Below are positions 16,704 through 25,038 of a DNA stretch of 64,000 bases, one piece after another; the first letter of the stretch is position 1, and each line of letters starts with the position of its first letter. This DNA comes from JBHFEI01 sp041928815 (GTDB lineage: Bacteria; Pseudomonadota; Alphaproteobacteria; Rhizobiales; Rhizobiaceae). The notes under the pieces are model-generated. The model saw only the letters and a program-made list of their open reading frames with translations. It was not told the DNA's origin and did not search any database. The DNA lies in NCBI RefSeq assembly GCF_041928815.1, contig NZ_JBHFEI010000011.1:62001-126000 (forward strand), written 5' to 3'. The translations under genes and the position numbers were made by a program.

Positions 16704-17716
16704 TGAGGGCCGTTCGCCTCTACGACGCGCTGGATCTCAGGGTCGAGGATATCGATCCGCCGGCAGCACCGCCGCCGGGGCATGTGAACCTTGCCGTGCG
16801 CGCCGCCGGCATCTGCGGCTCCGACCTGCACAATTTCCGCACCGGGCAGTGGATCAGCCGGCGGCCGTCGACGGCGGGCCATGAATTCTCAGGCCGTATC
16901 ACCGCGGTCGGGGAGGGGGTCGAGGGTCTCGCCGTCGGCGACACGGTCGTGGCGGATTCACGCGTCTGGTGCGGGGAGTGCCCGGCCTGCGCCAGCGGCC
17001 GGGCCCAGATCTGCGAGGCGCTCGGCTTCGTCGGCGAGGTCTGCGACGGCGGCTTTGCCGACGCGGTGCAATTGCCGGCAAGGCTGATTTTGAAGCACGA
17101 TGCGAGCCTGCCGGCGATCGTCGCCGCGATGGCGGAACCTCTGGCGGTGGCGCTGCATGCCGTGCGCCGGCTCGCCCCACGCGCCGGCGAAGCGGTGCTC
17201 GTTGCCGGCTGCGGCACGATCGGCGGGCTTTCGGCGCTGGTGCTCTCCGAGATCCATGACGGGCCGATCCTCGTCGCGGATCGCAACGCGACGCGGGCGA
17301 AAACCGTGGCGGATCTCGCCCGCGCCACGGTGGTCGACCTCGACAGGGCGGCGATCGATGCGGCGCTCTCCGGCAGGCGCCTGCGCTATGCGCTCGACGC
17401 CACCGGCAACATAAAGGCGATCGGGGTCATGCTCGACCTTCTCTCCGGCGGCGGCGCGCTGGCGCTGGTCGGCATCGGGCATGGCAAGCTGGATCTCGAC
17501 CCGAACCTCTTGGTCGAGCGCGAGATCGGCCTTCTCGGCTGCCATGCCTTCGCCGACGAACTGCCGGAAGCGATCGGCCTGCTGCCGAAGCTTGCCGACC
17601 GGCTGATGCGGATGACCGAGACGCTGACGACGCTCGACGACGTGCCGGCCGCCTATCAGCGTCTCATCAACGGCGAGACGGCGGCGCTGAAGACGGTGGT
17701 GGCACTCGCCAGCTAA
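16700..17716 (+). CDS. Zinc-dependent alcohol dehydrogenase (MDR family)
   Basis: A 338-residue medium-chain dehydrogenase of the sorbitol/threonine-dehydrogenase type. Catalytic zinc ligands Cys39 (GICGSDLH) and His61/Glu62 (GHEFSG), and structural zinc cysteines 91, 94, 97 and 105 (CGECPACASGRAQIC) are all present; the nucleotide site is VLVAGCGTIGGLSALVL. Its ATG overlaps the stop of the HisD-like gene (ATGA), so the two are co-translated. With the SDR at 10294 it could interconvert stereoisomers of the same substrate, as proposed for hps clusters. Its TAA stop is the first three bases of the repeat at 17714. Confidence 0.87.
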   Translation: MMRAVRLYDALDLRVEDIDPPAAPPPGHVNLAVRAAGICGSDLHNFRTGQWISRRPSTAGHEFSGRITAVGEGVEGLAVGDTVVADSRVWCGECPACASGRAQICEALGFVGEVCDGGFADAVQLPARLILKHDASLPAIVAAMAEPLAVALHAVRRLAPRAGEAVLVAGCGTIGGLSALVLSEIHDGPILVADRNATRAKTVADLARATVVDLDRAAIDAALSGRRLRYALDATGNIKAIGVMLDLLSGGGALALVGIGHGKLDLDPNLLVEREIGLLGCHAFADELPEAIGLLPKLADRLMRMTETLTTLDDVPAAYQRLINGETAALKTVVALAS

Positions 17717-17816
17717 AGCGTGTCTTGCAAAGCTGTGCAGCGATTTTGCGAAAAGACACACGTAAAACAAGGACCTGAAGCGTACGAGCGACACTGAAAG
17801 ATCGCGACACGCTTTC
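17714..17816 (+). repeat. Dispersed ~103-bp palindromic repeat (RIME-like), copy C
   Basis: An intact copy bounded by perfect 10-bp terminal inverted repeats AAAGCGTGTC and GACACGCTTT, with internal TTTTGCGAAAAGACAC and ACCTGAAGCGTA segments. Related copies lie at 31477-31580 (same orientation), and at 39303-39406, 3003-3103 and 3124-3223 (opposite orientation). The left end overlaps the stop codon of the dehydrogenase gene. Confidence 0.8.
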
Positions 17817-17848
17817 GGCGCGCGCCTTGCATTCAGGAGTGATGGACG

Positions 17849-18580
17849 ATGGACACGCTTTCCGATTCCGCCTCGCCGCTCTACGAGAAGGTGAAGGATT
17901 TCGTCCTGACGAACATCGGCAGCGGCAAATGGGCGCGCAATGCCCGGCTGCCCTCCGAACATGCGCTGGTCGAGGCGCTCGGCGTCTCGCGCATGACGGT
18001 TCACCGGGCGCTGAGGGAACTGACCTCGGAGGGGCACCTGCGCCGCATCCAGGGGGTCGGCACCTTCGTCGCGCCGCCGAAACCACAATCGACGCTGATC
18101 GAGATCAGCAACATCGCCACCGAGATCCTCGCGCGCGGCAGCCGGCACCGCGCCGAGGTGATCGCGCTGGAGCGGATCGACCGGCCCTCGGCGGCGCTGC
18201 TGATCGCCTTCGAATTTGCCGACATCCGGCCGGTCGACCATTCGGTCATCGTCCATTTCGAAAACGACCTGCCGGTGCAGCTCGAGGAGCGCTACGTCAA
18301 CGCCACCCTCGTCTCCGGCTATGCCGAGCAGGATTTCACCGCGATCGCCACCTTCGAATATCTGCAGACCGCGACGCCGCTGACCGAGGTGGAGCATGTC
18401 ATCCGCGCCGAGCCGGCCGACGGCGAGACGGCGCGGCTGCTGCAGCTTCGCCCCGGCGATGCCTGCCTCGTCCTCGACCGCAAGACCTGGAGCGGCGCGG
18501 TCGTCGCCACCGTCAACACCTTCACCTATGCCGGAAGCCGCTACACGCTCGGCAGCCGCTACATGACCCGCAACACATGA
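17849..18580 (+). CDS. GntR-family transcriptional regulator, HutC subfamily (UTRA domain)
   Basis: A 243-residue regulator. The N-terminal winged helix-turn-helix is clear (LPSEHALVEALGVSRMTVHRALRELTSEGHLRRIQGVGTFVA in pieces, residues ~33-75), followed by a UTRA ligand-binding domain ending VATVNTFTYAGSRYTLGSR. It probably senses the substrate or an intermediate of the adjacent cluster and may bind the TTGTATAGACAA site at 11163. The last codons overlap the start of the kinase-like gene (ATGA), an unexpected coupling of a regulator with a kinase. Confidence 0.88.
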   Translation: MDTLSDSASPLYEKVKDFVLTNIGSGKWARNARLPSEHALVEALGVSRMTVHRALRELTSEGHLRRIQGVGTFVAPPKPQSTLIEISNIATEILARGSRHRAEVIALERIDRPSAALLIAFEFADIRPVDHSVIVHFENDLPVQLEERYVNATLVSGYAEQDFTAIATFEYLQTATPLTEVEHVIRAEPADGETARLLQLRPGDACLVLDRKTWSGAVVATVNTFTYAGSRYTLGSRYMTRNT

Positions 18581-19881
18581 GTGTCCCGATGACCGAAAGC
18601 CCGAGCCGCACCGCCGAGATCCGCCGCCTGGCCACGCTGCGCGACGGCCGCGCCGAGGCGATGCTCGCGGCACTTCTCGCCGATCTCTTCGGCATGCAAG
18701 CCGAAAACCTCGTCATCAACCACGACCAGTACAGCCTCAACTCGCTGAACGGCGTCTTCGACAGCGAGGACGGCGCCTTCTTCTTCAAGTTCCACCAGGA
18801 GGAAGGCGAGGAGGCGATGACCGGCGAATATTACCGGGCCGACATCCTCGCCCGCGCCGGGCTTCCCGTCGACCAGCCGGTGAAGATGTCGGTGCTGCCG
18901 GGCGAGCAGATCCTGGTCTATCGCCGCCGCACCGATCCGCGCTTCTCCGACGTGCTCCGGGCGCTCGATCTCGACCATGACGCGGAGAAGGCCGCCCGTG
19001 CGGCCGCCGCAGAAGCCGGCCTTTCCGACGCGGTGCTCGCCGTCTACCGCCGGACGCTGCATCCGATCACGCCGGCGCAGTCCGCCGCTGAGCCGGTGCA
19101 CCGTCTGTTCCACGACCGCCTCGTCGACCTGCCCGAGGGCGCCTATCCGGGCGGGCGGCTGAAGACATTCTATGTCGGTCGGGACTTCGCCTTTCCGGGC
19201 GTCACGCTTGGCTGGGAGGAATTCTCCACGGCGACCATCCGCGTCAACGGCATCCGCTATGCCGAGACGGTCGGCCAGTTGTTCGATGCGGCGGTCGCGC
19301 GGCTGAAACCGCAGGCCCTCGCCGATGCCGGCGGCGTCACCGCCCATGGCGATGCCCACAATGCCAACGTCTGGTACGAGGAGGGGGAGGGGGGCCCGCG
19401 TCTTTCCTATTTCGACCCCGCCTTTGCCGGCGAGGCCGTGCCGACATTGCTTGCCGAGGTGAAGACGACCTTCCACAACGTGCTCGCCCATCCGCTCTGG
19501 CTCTACGACCCGGCCGTCGCGGCCGAACGCTACAGCGCCTCGGCCAGCTATGCCGGCGGCGTGCTCGACATCGAAACCGACTGGCGCCCGAGCCCGGTGC
19601 GGCGCGATCTCCTGCGGGTCAAGGCGGAGCGCCTGTGGAGGCCGCTGCTGTCGGAACTCGCCGGGCGCGGCCTGCTGCCCGCCGATTGGCGCCGCGTCGT
19701 CCGGCTCGGTCTCTTCCTCTGCCCGACGCTGGTGATGAACCTGCGCGCCGGCGCCACGACGCACAACCCGGTCTCTTCGGCCATCGGTTTTGCCGTCGCC
19801 GTGATGGCCGGATCCGAACCGCTGGACGGGAGCGACATCGTCTCCTTGATGTTTGACGCGATCGATCCCGCCAGGGCCTGA
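18577..19881 (+). CDS. Aminoglycoside/choline-kinase-like phosphotransferase of unknown substrate
   Basis: A 434-residue protein with protein-kinase-like (APH) fold landmarks: a likely ATP-binding Lys in FFFKFHQEE, the catalytic loop TAHGDAHNANVW (HGDxHxxN, around residue 265) and a metal-binding Asp in LSYFDPAF. Resistance enzymes are usually near 270-300 residues; this one is much longer and sits in a catabolic cluster, so antibiotic modification is unlikely. The start at 18577 overlaps the regulator stop (ATGA). It may phosphorylate the imported compound or an intermediate. I do not know a characterised homologue. Confidence 0.7.
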   Translation: MSVPMTESPSRTAEIRRLATLRDGRAEAMLAALLADLFGMQAENLVINHDQYSLNSLNGVFDSEDGAFFFKFHQEEGEEAMTGEYYRADILARAGLPVDQPVKMSVLPGEQILVYRRRTDPRFSDVLRALDLDHDAEKAARAAAAEAGLSDAVLAVYRRTLHPITPAQSAAEPVHRLFHDRLVDLPEGAYPGGRLKTFYVGRDFAFPGVTLGWEEFSTATIRVNGIRYAETVGQLFDAAVARLKPQALADAGGVTAHGDAHNANVWYEEGEGGPRLSYFDPAFAGEAVPTLLAEVKTTFHNVLAHPLWLYDPAVAAERYSASASYAGGVLDIETDWRPSPVRRDLLRVKAERLWRPLLSELAGRGLLPADWRRVVRLGLFLCPTLVMNLRAGATTHNPVSSAIGFAVAVMAGSEPLDGSDIVSLMFDAIDPARA

Positions 19882-19933
19882 TATCCCCGCGGCCGGCACC
19901 GGGACCGTCCGCGTGTCCTGCGTCCCGTCCCGG

Positions 19934-20326
19934 TCAGGCCTGGATGCCCTCGCCGTAGCGGTTGACCCAGGTTTCGAGGAAATGGCCGATGTCGCCGCTC
20001 GCATGGCTTCTCAGCCGCTTGCGGTAGAGGACGGCCATGACGCGCGCCGCCGTCGAGAACGTCATCTCGTCGAGCGGGCCGCTGCCGTTCCATTTCTTCG
20101 TCAGCCGGTCGGTGATCACACCCATCATGTTTTGCGGCAGGATGTCGGTGCAGGCGCTCATATGCTCGAAGACGGCGCGGATCGGCACCACCTTGCCCTC
20201 GAAGGTGACGACGGGCTCGGCCTCGCCCTCCTCCCAGGCCTCGTAGGTTTCGAGAGCATCGCGGAAAAGTTCATGAAGGGTGATCGGCGCGTGGCCCTCG
20301 TGAAGGGCCGGCAGGAATTCGCTCAT
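19934..20326 (-). CDS. Hypothetical protein (130 residues)
   Basis: A soluble, acidic, largely helical protein (LHELFRDALETYEAWEEGEAEP, FSTAARVMAVLYRKRLRSHASGDIGHFLETWVNRYGEG). GAGGAGAG lies five bases before the ATG, so it is a real gene. No catalytic motif, signal or membrane segment is visible and I do not recognise the family. It is transcribed divergently from the DeoR-type regulator, sharing a ~190-bp promoter region with repeated ATCACA motifs, which hints at control by that regulator. Confidence 0.7.
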   Translation of the reverse strand: MSEFLPALHEGHAPITLHELFRDALETYEAWEEGEAEPVVTFEGKVVPIRAVFEHMSACTDILPQNMMGVITDRLTKKWNGSGPLDEMTFSTAARVMAVLYRKRLRSHASGDIGHFLETWVNRYGEGIQA

Positions 20327-20398
20327 GTCAACTCTCCTCTCATCACACGGATGGCGAGGATCAATGCGCGACGGGGAGGAAAGTTCCCTCGCCCAAAT

Positions 20399-20447
20399 AT
20401 CACATAAAAATCACAAAATCGCGTTACGGATCTTGAAAAGATCACAT
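20399..20447. promoter_or_regulatory. Repeated ATCACA motifs, candidate operator of the DeoR-type regulator
   Basis: ATCACAT (20399), ATCACAA (20410) and ATCACAT (20441) occur as direct repeats in the divergent promoter region of the hypothetical gene and eryR; another ATCACAC is at 20342. DeoR-family regulators bind such short direct repeats. Binding is inferred. Confidence 0.4.
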
Positions 20448-20514
20448 TTTCAGCGCATGAAGGCGCCGTGGGCGCGGAGGAGAGCGCGGCCCATGGCGAC
20501 GGGATGGATTTTCG

Positions 20515-21297
20515 GTGAAACCGGACGACAGGCGGCAAGAGATCATGGATCTCCTGATGGAGGCGGGCAGCGTCTCCGTCGAGGAGCTGGCCTCGCGCTT
20601 CGGCATCAGCAAGATGACCGTCCACCGCGACCTCGACGATCTCCAGCTCGCCGGCCTTGTGCGCAAGGTCCATGGCGGCGCCTCCATCCAGTCGAGCCCG
20701 CAATTCGAGAGCGATTTCCGCTACCGCGAAAAGATCGCCGCCGGCGAGAAGCGCCGGCTCGCCCGCCATGCCGCCTCGCTGGTCGAGCCCGGCCAGATCG
20801 TGCTGATCGACGACGGCTCGACGGCCGGCGGGGTCGCCGCCTTCATCAGGGACATAAGGCCGCTGACGGTGATCACCAACAATCTCTCGGTGATCACGTC
20901 CCTAAGCGGCCTTCCGGGCATCACGCTGATCGCGCTCGGCGGCCAGTACAGCCGGAAGTTCAACGGCTTCTTCGGGATCGTCACGGAGGAGGCGCTGCGC
21001 GCGCTGCGCGGCGACATCGCCTTTCTCTCCTCGTCCGCCATCCAGGGCGCGGCCGCCTTCCACCAGGACCAGGAGGTGGTGCAGACGCGCCGCCTGATGA
21101 TCCGGGCGGCGAGCCGCAGCGTCCTGATGGTCGACCACGGCAAGTTCGGCAGGCCGGCGCTGCATTTCCTCACGGGCCTCGACGCCTTCACCACCGTCAT
21201 GACCGGCGAGGAACTTAATCCCGGCGAACAGAAAAGCCTTCGCGACGCCGGCATTCATCTCGTGACCATCAACAAGGACCTGTCCGGGGAGGACTGA
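20515..21297 (+). CDS. eryR: DeoR-family transcriptional regulator (EryR-like)
   Basis: A 260-residue repressor-type protein. The DeoR helix-turn-helix is RRQEIMDLLMEAGSVSVEELASRFGISKMTVHRDLDDL (in pieces; residues ~5-45) with the GGA cue (KVHGGASI), followed by the DeoR sugar-phosphate sensing domain (IDDGSTAGGVAAFI, NNLSVITSL, ALGGQYSRKFNGFFG, MVDHGKFGR). The start is GTG at 20515; no ATG fits. Its stop overlaps the eryH start (TGATG). The identity as EryR rests on its position before the tpiB-rpiB pair, as in rhizobial erythritol loci. Confidence 0.85.
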   Translation: MKPDDRRQEIMDLLMEAGSVSVEELASRFGISKMTVHRDLDDLQLAGLVRKVHGGASIQSSPQFESDFRYREKIAAGEKRRLARHAASLVEPGQIVLIDDGSTAGGVAAFIRDIRPLTVITNNLSVITSLSGLPGITLIALGGQYSRKFNGFFGIVTEEALRALRGDIAFLSSSAIQGAAAFHQDQEVVQTRRLMIRAASRSVLMVDHGKFGRPALHFLTGLDAFTTVMTGEELNPGEQKSLRDAGIHLVTINKDLSGED

Positions 21298-22064
21298 TGA
21301 GCAAGACGCAATACTGGGTCGGCACAAGCTGGAAGATGAACAAGACGCTCGCCGAGGCGAGGATCTTCGCCGACGGGCTTTCGGCCGCCGACGCCGACAA
21401 TGATCCGCGCATCCAGCGCTTCATCATCCCGCCCTTCACCGCCGTGCGCGAGGTGAAGCAGATCCTCGACGGCAAGAGCGTCAAGGTCGGCGCGCAGAAC
21501 ATGCACTGGGACGATGCCGGCGCCTGGACCGGCGAGATCTCGCCGGTGATGCTGAAGGAATGCAACCTCGACCTCGTCGAACTCGGCCACAGCGAGCGGC
21601 GCGAATTCTTCAACGAGACCGACGAGGCCGTCGGCAAGAAGACCGCCGCCGCCGTCCGCCACGGCCTGATCCCGCTGATCTGCATCGGCGAGACGCTGGC
21701 CGAGCGCGAGGCCGGCCAGGCCGACGCCGTGCTGAGGCGCCAGACGGAGGTCGCGCTCTCCTTCCTCACCGAGGAGGAAAAGCAGGCGCCGATCCTTCTC
21801 GCCTACGAGCCGGTCTGGGCGATCGGCGTCAACGGCATCCCGGCCTCGGCCGACTATGCCGACGAGCGCCACGCCAACATCGCCGGCTGGGCGGAAGCAG
21901 CCCTCGGCCGGGTGATCCCGGTGCTCTATGGCGGCAGCGTCAATCCGGGCAACTGCGCGGAACTCATCACCATGCCGCATATCGACGGCCTGTTCATCGG
22001 CCGCTCCGCCTGGACCGTCGAGGGCTATCTCGACATCCTGAAGCGCTGCTCGGCCGCCCTTTGA
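21297..22064 (+). CDS. eryH: Triose-phosphate-isomerase-like L-erythrulose-1-phosphate isomerase
   Basis: A 255-residue TIM-barrel isomerase. Family motifs are present: WKMNKT near the N-terminus, the electrophile His in LGHSERREFF, the catalytic Glu in AYEPVWAIG and the phosphate loop YGGSVNPGN. In erythritol catabolism (Brucella, rhizobia) this paralogue, EryH or TpiB, converts L-erythrulose-1-phosphate to D-erythrulose-4-phosphate. The call over glycolytic TpiA rests on the operon: DeoR regulator upstream and rpiB 27 bases downstream. The genes eryA, eryB and eryC are not in the window. Confidence 0.85.
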   Translation: MSKTQYWVGTSWKMNKTLAEARIFADGLSAADADNDPRIQRFIIPPFTAVREVKQILDGKSVKVGAQNMHWDDAGAWTGEISPVMLKECNLDLVELGHSERREFFNETDEAVGKKTAAAVRHGLIPLICIGETLAEREAGQADAVLRRQTEVALSFLTEEEKQAPILLAYEPVWAIGVNGIPASADYADERHANIAGWAEAALGRVIPVLYGGSVNPGNCAELITMPHIDGLFIGRSAWTVEGYLDILKRCSAAL

Positions 22065-22091
22065 CACGACCATAACGAAAGGAAACACCCC

Positions 22092-22529
22092 ATGAAGATC
22101 GCGATTGGCGCCGACAGCGCCGGCAAGCCGCTGCTCGACATCATCGAAGCCCACCTCGCCACCAAGAAGGACCTCGAGGTCTCCAACCTCAGCCAGTCCG
22201 GCTTCTACGCCGACCTGTCGAAGGGCCTCGCCGACACCATCGTCAAGGGCGAGAACGAACGCGGCATCCTGATCTGCGGCACCGGCATCGGCGTCTGCAT
22301 CTCCGCCAACAAGGTGCCCGGCATCCGCGCCGCGCTGACGCACGACACCTATTCGGCCGAGCGCGCCGCCAAGTCGAACAACGCCCAGATCATCACCATG
22401 GGCGCCCGCGTCATCGGGCCGGAACTCGCCAAGGCGATCGTCGACAAGTGGCTGGAGTCGGAATTCGACCCGAACGGCGCCTCCGCCGGCAATGTCGACG
22501 CGATCAACAAGCTCGACGCCTGCAAGTAA
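22092..22529 (+). CDS. eryI: RpiB-family D-erythrulose-4-phosphate isomerase
   Basis: A 145-residue LacAB/RpiB-family sugar-phosphate isomerase: MKIAIGADSAGKPLLDII at the N-terminus, the active-site segment GILICGTGIGVCISANKVPGIRAA with its Cys, and NNAQIITMGARVIG. In the erythritol pathway EryI (RpiB) makes D-erythrose-4-phosphate, which enters the pentose phosphate pathway. AAAGGAAA precedes the ATG. It is the last gene of eryR-eryH-eryI and is followed by a stem-loop at 22657-22690. A transaldolase gene lies 3 kb away. Confidence 0.88.
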   Translation: MKIAIGADSAGKPLLDIIEAHLATKKDLEVSNLSQSGFYADLSKGLADTIVKGENERGILICGTGIGVCISANKVPGIRAALTHDTYSAERAAKSNNAQIITMGARVIGPELAKAIVDKWLESEFDPNGASAGNVDAINKLDACK

Positions 22530-22656
22530 GGGGCGGCCCGCCCTCCCTCGATCCCGAGACCGCGACGCCCGTTGATCCTCCTCTCGGGCGCCTCGCGAGG
22601 CGCTGATCCCGTCCCGGCCTGAAGCACCGCGGACGGGAAGCGCCGGACCTCGCCCG

Positions 22657-22690
22657 AACGCCGCCCCGAGTCTTGCTTGCGGGCGGCGTT
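22657..22690. terminator. Stem-loop between convergent eryI and capsule gene
   Basis: AACGCCGCCC (22657-22666) pairs perfectly with GGGCGGCGTT (22681-22690); the loop is 14 bases. It ends immediately before the stop codon of the minus-strand gene. The T-runs are short, so efficiency is uncertain. Confidence 0.5.
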
Positions 22691-23956
22691 TCACGTTTCG
22701 GAGGGCGGATCGAAGGGATAGAGCAGCCGGCCGAGGCGCCGCTGCCTGCGATCCGGCACCTCGCGGAAGAAATCGATCGGATAGGCGCGGTAATAGGCGA
22801 CGTCCTCGGCTGTGCCGAGGCGGGCGATGACCGGGGAGACGACGGCCGGCAGCAGGTGGCGCCAGCCGAGAAGACCATAGGGGCCGAAGGCCCGCCAGCC
22901 CGGCCGGGCGGCGAAGGGCGACGGCGTCGTGGAACGCGCGCGCGCCGCGTCGATCCAGTCGAGCGCGCCCTCGAAGGTCAGCGGCCGAAGCGTGTCGGGA
23001 TCGAAATAGCGCGGATAGAGGAGATAGGCCCCGGCAAAGAGCGCCTCGATCGTCAGCCGCCGGCCGCGCCGCTCGCTCGGCTGCCGGTCGTCGGTCAGAC
23101 CCCAGCCGGCATAGAAGGGCCGGCCGGCGACGGTGACCGGCAATCCGCGCATCAGCGCCTCGAACCCCGACAGCGACGTGATCGTGTAGACGTGGTCGAT
23201 CGTGGCGAAGGCGGCGGCGAGCGGCAGCGGCATGTCGAGCACGCGGGCGATGCCGCGCACCTCGTCCGGGTCGGAGAGGGCGGGCCGCACGCGGTTCAGC
23301 ACGTCCGGATGCGGCTTGTAGAGGATCTCGGCCTCCGGGTTCTCGGCCGCCGCCAGCCGCACGAGGTCGTTGTTGGTCATCGGCGGGATGCAGCCGTAGC
23401 GGATCGAGGCGTCGTCCTCGACCTGGCCGATGACGAGGATGCGGCGGCGCGTCTTGGCCCCGTAGACGGCGGCGGCATCGACCGGCGCGGCGCCGGCATA
23501 TTTGCTGATGCCGCCGCCGACGATGCGGGCGATGCCGTCGCGGGCGCGGGACAGAAGCGCCGGGTCGGCGTCGAAATCATGGGTCGACAGCAGGACTTCC
23601 AGATCCGAGGCGCGGCGCCCGTCGAAATAGGGGGTGCGGCCGTCAAGCGTCAGGGAAAGGGGCGGTGTGCGGCCGGCATGGCCGGCGACCGAGCGCAGGA
23701 AACCGTCCTCGACGCAGGTGACGCGGACGCCGCGCTCGGCGGCGAAGCGGAACACGGCGTCCGGCGCGTTCAGGCTCCAGACCATGATCTCGGCGTCCCG
23801 GTCCACGGCGATCCGCGGCGCCCAGTCACGCAGGAACGCATCCCCGCCGAGATGGAAGGGAACGGGAATGAAGCGCCGGTCGGGAAAGAAACGGCGCCAG
23901 ACCGGCCGCTTCCACGCATGGAGATGGAAGGCGTAGGTCGGGATGCGGCCGGGCAT
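22691..23956 (-). CDS. Capsule polysaccharide biosynthesis protein, KpsC-like Kdo transferase (single module)
   Basis: A 421-residue protein of the capsule beta-Kdo transferase family. Conserved segments are VEDGFLRSVAG, RRILVIGQVEDDASI, ILYKPHPDV, VYTITSLSGFEALMRGLPVTVAG (in pieces) and FYAGWGLTDD. E. coli KpsC has two such modules in one chain; this one has a single module, as in several rhizobial proteins. It has no signal or membrane segment, so it is cytoplasmic, acting on a lipid-linked acceptor. It lies 17 bases after the L,D-transpeptidase gene on the same strand. No other capsule gene is in the window. Confidence 0.8.
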   Translation of the reverse strand: MPGRIPTYAFHLHAWKRPVWRRFFPDRRFIPVPFHLGGDAFLRDWAPRIAVDRDAEIMVWSLNAPDAVFRFAAERGVRVTCVEDGFLRSVAGHAGRTPPLSLTLDGRTPYFDGRRASDLEVLLSTHDFDADPALLSRARDGIARIVGGGISKYAGAAPVDAAAVYGAKTRRRILVIGQVEDDASIRYGCIPPMTNNDLVRLAAAENPEAEILYKPHPDVLNRVRPALSDPDEVRGIARVLDMPLPLAAAFATIDHVYTITSLSGFEALMRGLPVTVAGRPFYAGWGLTDDRQPSERRGRRLTIEALFAGAYLLYPRYFDPDTLRPLTFEGALDWIDAARARSTTPSPFAARPGWRAFGPYGLLGWRHLLPAVVSPVIARLGTAEDVAYYRAYPIDFFREVPDRRQRRLGRLLYPFDPPSET

Positions 23957-23973
23957 CGAGGCGGGGCGCGCGG

Positions 23974-25038
23974 TCAGCGATAGGGGTCGGCGAGCGCCGC
24001 ATCCGGGCGGCTGACCGGATATTTCCGCTTCGACACCGAGGAGGCGAGCCTGTCGGCGCCCTTCTGTTCGAGGAGCAGGCGGAAGCTGCGATGCATGCCG
24101 CCGTCGGAATAGGCGTGCAGCGTCGCGGGCGCCCCGTCCGAGAGCAGGTCGGCGACCTTCTCCTCGTCCGCCGCCTGCTTGGCGGCGATGCGCGGATCCG
24201 GGCCGCCGAGCGCCGGCGGGCAGGCGGCCAGCGGATCGGTCGGCTCGCCGCCGGCGAAAAGCTGGTCGAAGACGTAGCGCCGGCCGCAGACCGAGACCTT
24301 CGGCTGGCGGCGGTTCAGCTCGAAACTGTCATAGCCGACCTTGAGATCGCGCCAGAAGCCGTAATTCGGGTCGGCGCGGTTTTCCGCCATGTTCTTCGGC
24401 GTCATGCGGAAGGGGAAGGCCTGCACCTGGAACTGCGCCTGCCCGCCCTTCAGCGCCGTGTTGACGACGGCATAGATCTCGGAAATGCCCTGGTCGGTCA
24501 TGGCGTAGCAGCCCGACGACGAGCAGGCGCCGTGCACCATCAGCGCCTCGCCGGTATAGCCGAGCGCCGATTCGAGCCGGTTCGGATAGCCGAGGTTGAA
24601 GGAGAGGTAGAACTGCGACTTCGGGTTCAGCATGCCGGCGGAGACATGGTAGAAGCCCTCCGGCGCCTGCCGGTCGCCAGCCTTCATCTTCGGCCCGAGC
24701 TTGCCGGACCAGCGGCACATCGGATAGGTCTTCAGCAGCGCGTAGCGGCCGCTCGCATCCTGCTTCCAGACCTCGAGCTCGCTCTCCTTCTTGAAGATGC
24801 GCACCAGCACCGGGCTTTCCGGCCGCATGCCGCGCGCCTTCATCTCGCGCACGAGCTTGGCCGGGATTTCCGGGGCGGCGCCGTCGAGATCCTCGAGGTT
24901 CATCGACATGCAGCCGGAGATCAGCGCCATGGCCGAGACGAGGCCGGCGGTCAGGGCGAAGCGCCGCACCCTCGCCGAGACGGCCGCGATGGCGCTCCCG
25001 ATCCCGGCCGCCCGTCCCGTCGCATTCCGTCCCGTCAT
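23974..25038 (-). CDS. L,D-transpeptidase (YkuD family) lipoprotein
   Basis: A 354-residue envelope protein. The N-terminus has a hydrophobic segment ending in a lipobox (ALISGC, lipidated Cys43). The YkuD active-site motif HGACSSSGCYAM is present with catalytic Cys177, preceded by the typical TYPMCRWSGKLGPK and APEGFYHV segments, so it belongs with YafK/ErfK-like enzymes that crosslink peptidoglycan or attach proteins to it. The C-terminal ~120 residues are of unknown role. The start at 25038 was chosen because upstream-extended frames lack a signal-like N-terminus. It is co-oriented with the KpsC-like gene. Confidence 0.85.
   Translation of the reverse strand: MTGRNATGRAAGIGSAIAAVSARVRRFALTAGLVSAMALISGCMSMNLEDLDGAAPEIPAKLVREMKARGMRPESPVLVRIFKKESELEVWKQDASGRYALLKTYPMCRWSGKLGPKMKAGDRQAPEGFYHVSAGMLNPKSQFYLSFNLGYPNRLESALGYTGEALMVHGACSSSGCYAMTDQGISEIYAVVNTALKGGQAQFQVQAFPFRMTPKNMAENRADPNYGFWRDLKVGYDSFELNRRQPKVSVCGRRYVFDQLFAGGEPTDPLAACPPALGGPDPRIAAKQAADEEKVADLLSDGAPATLHAYSDGGMHRSFRLLLEQKGADRLASSVSKRKYPVSRPDAALADPYR

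Noticed and set aside
18577..19881. Aminoglycoside resistance phosphotransferase
   Set aside because: Only the kinase catalytic motifs match; the length, coupling to a catabolic regulator and cluster context argue against resistance.
21297..22529. Housekeeping tpiA and rpiB
   Set aside because: Operon with a DeoR-type regulator matches the erythritol paralogues eryH/eryI rather than central metabolism copies.
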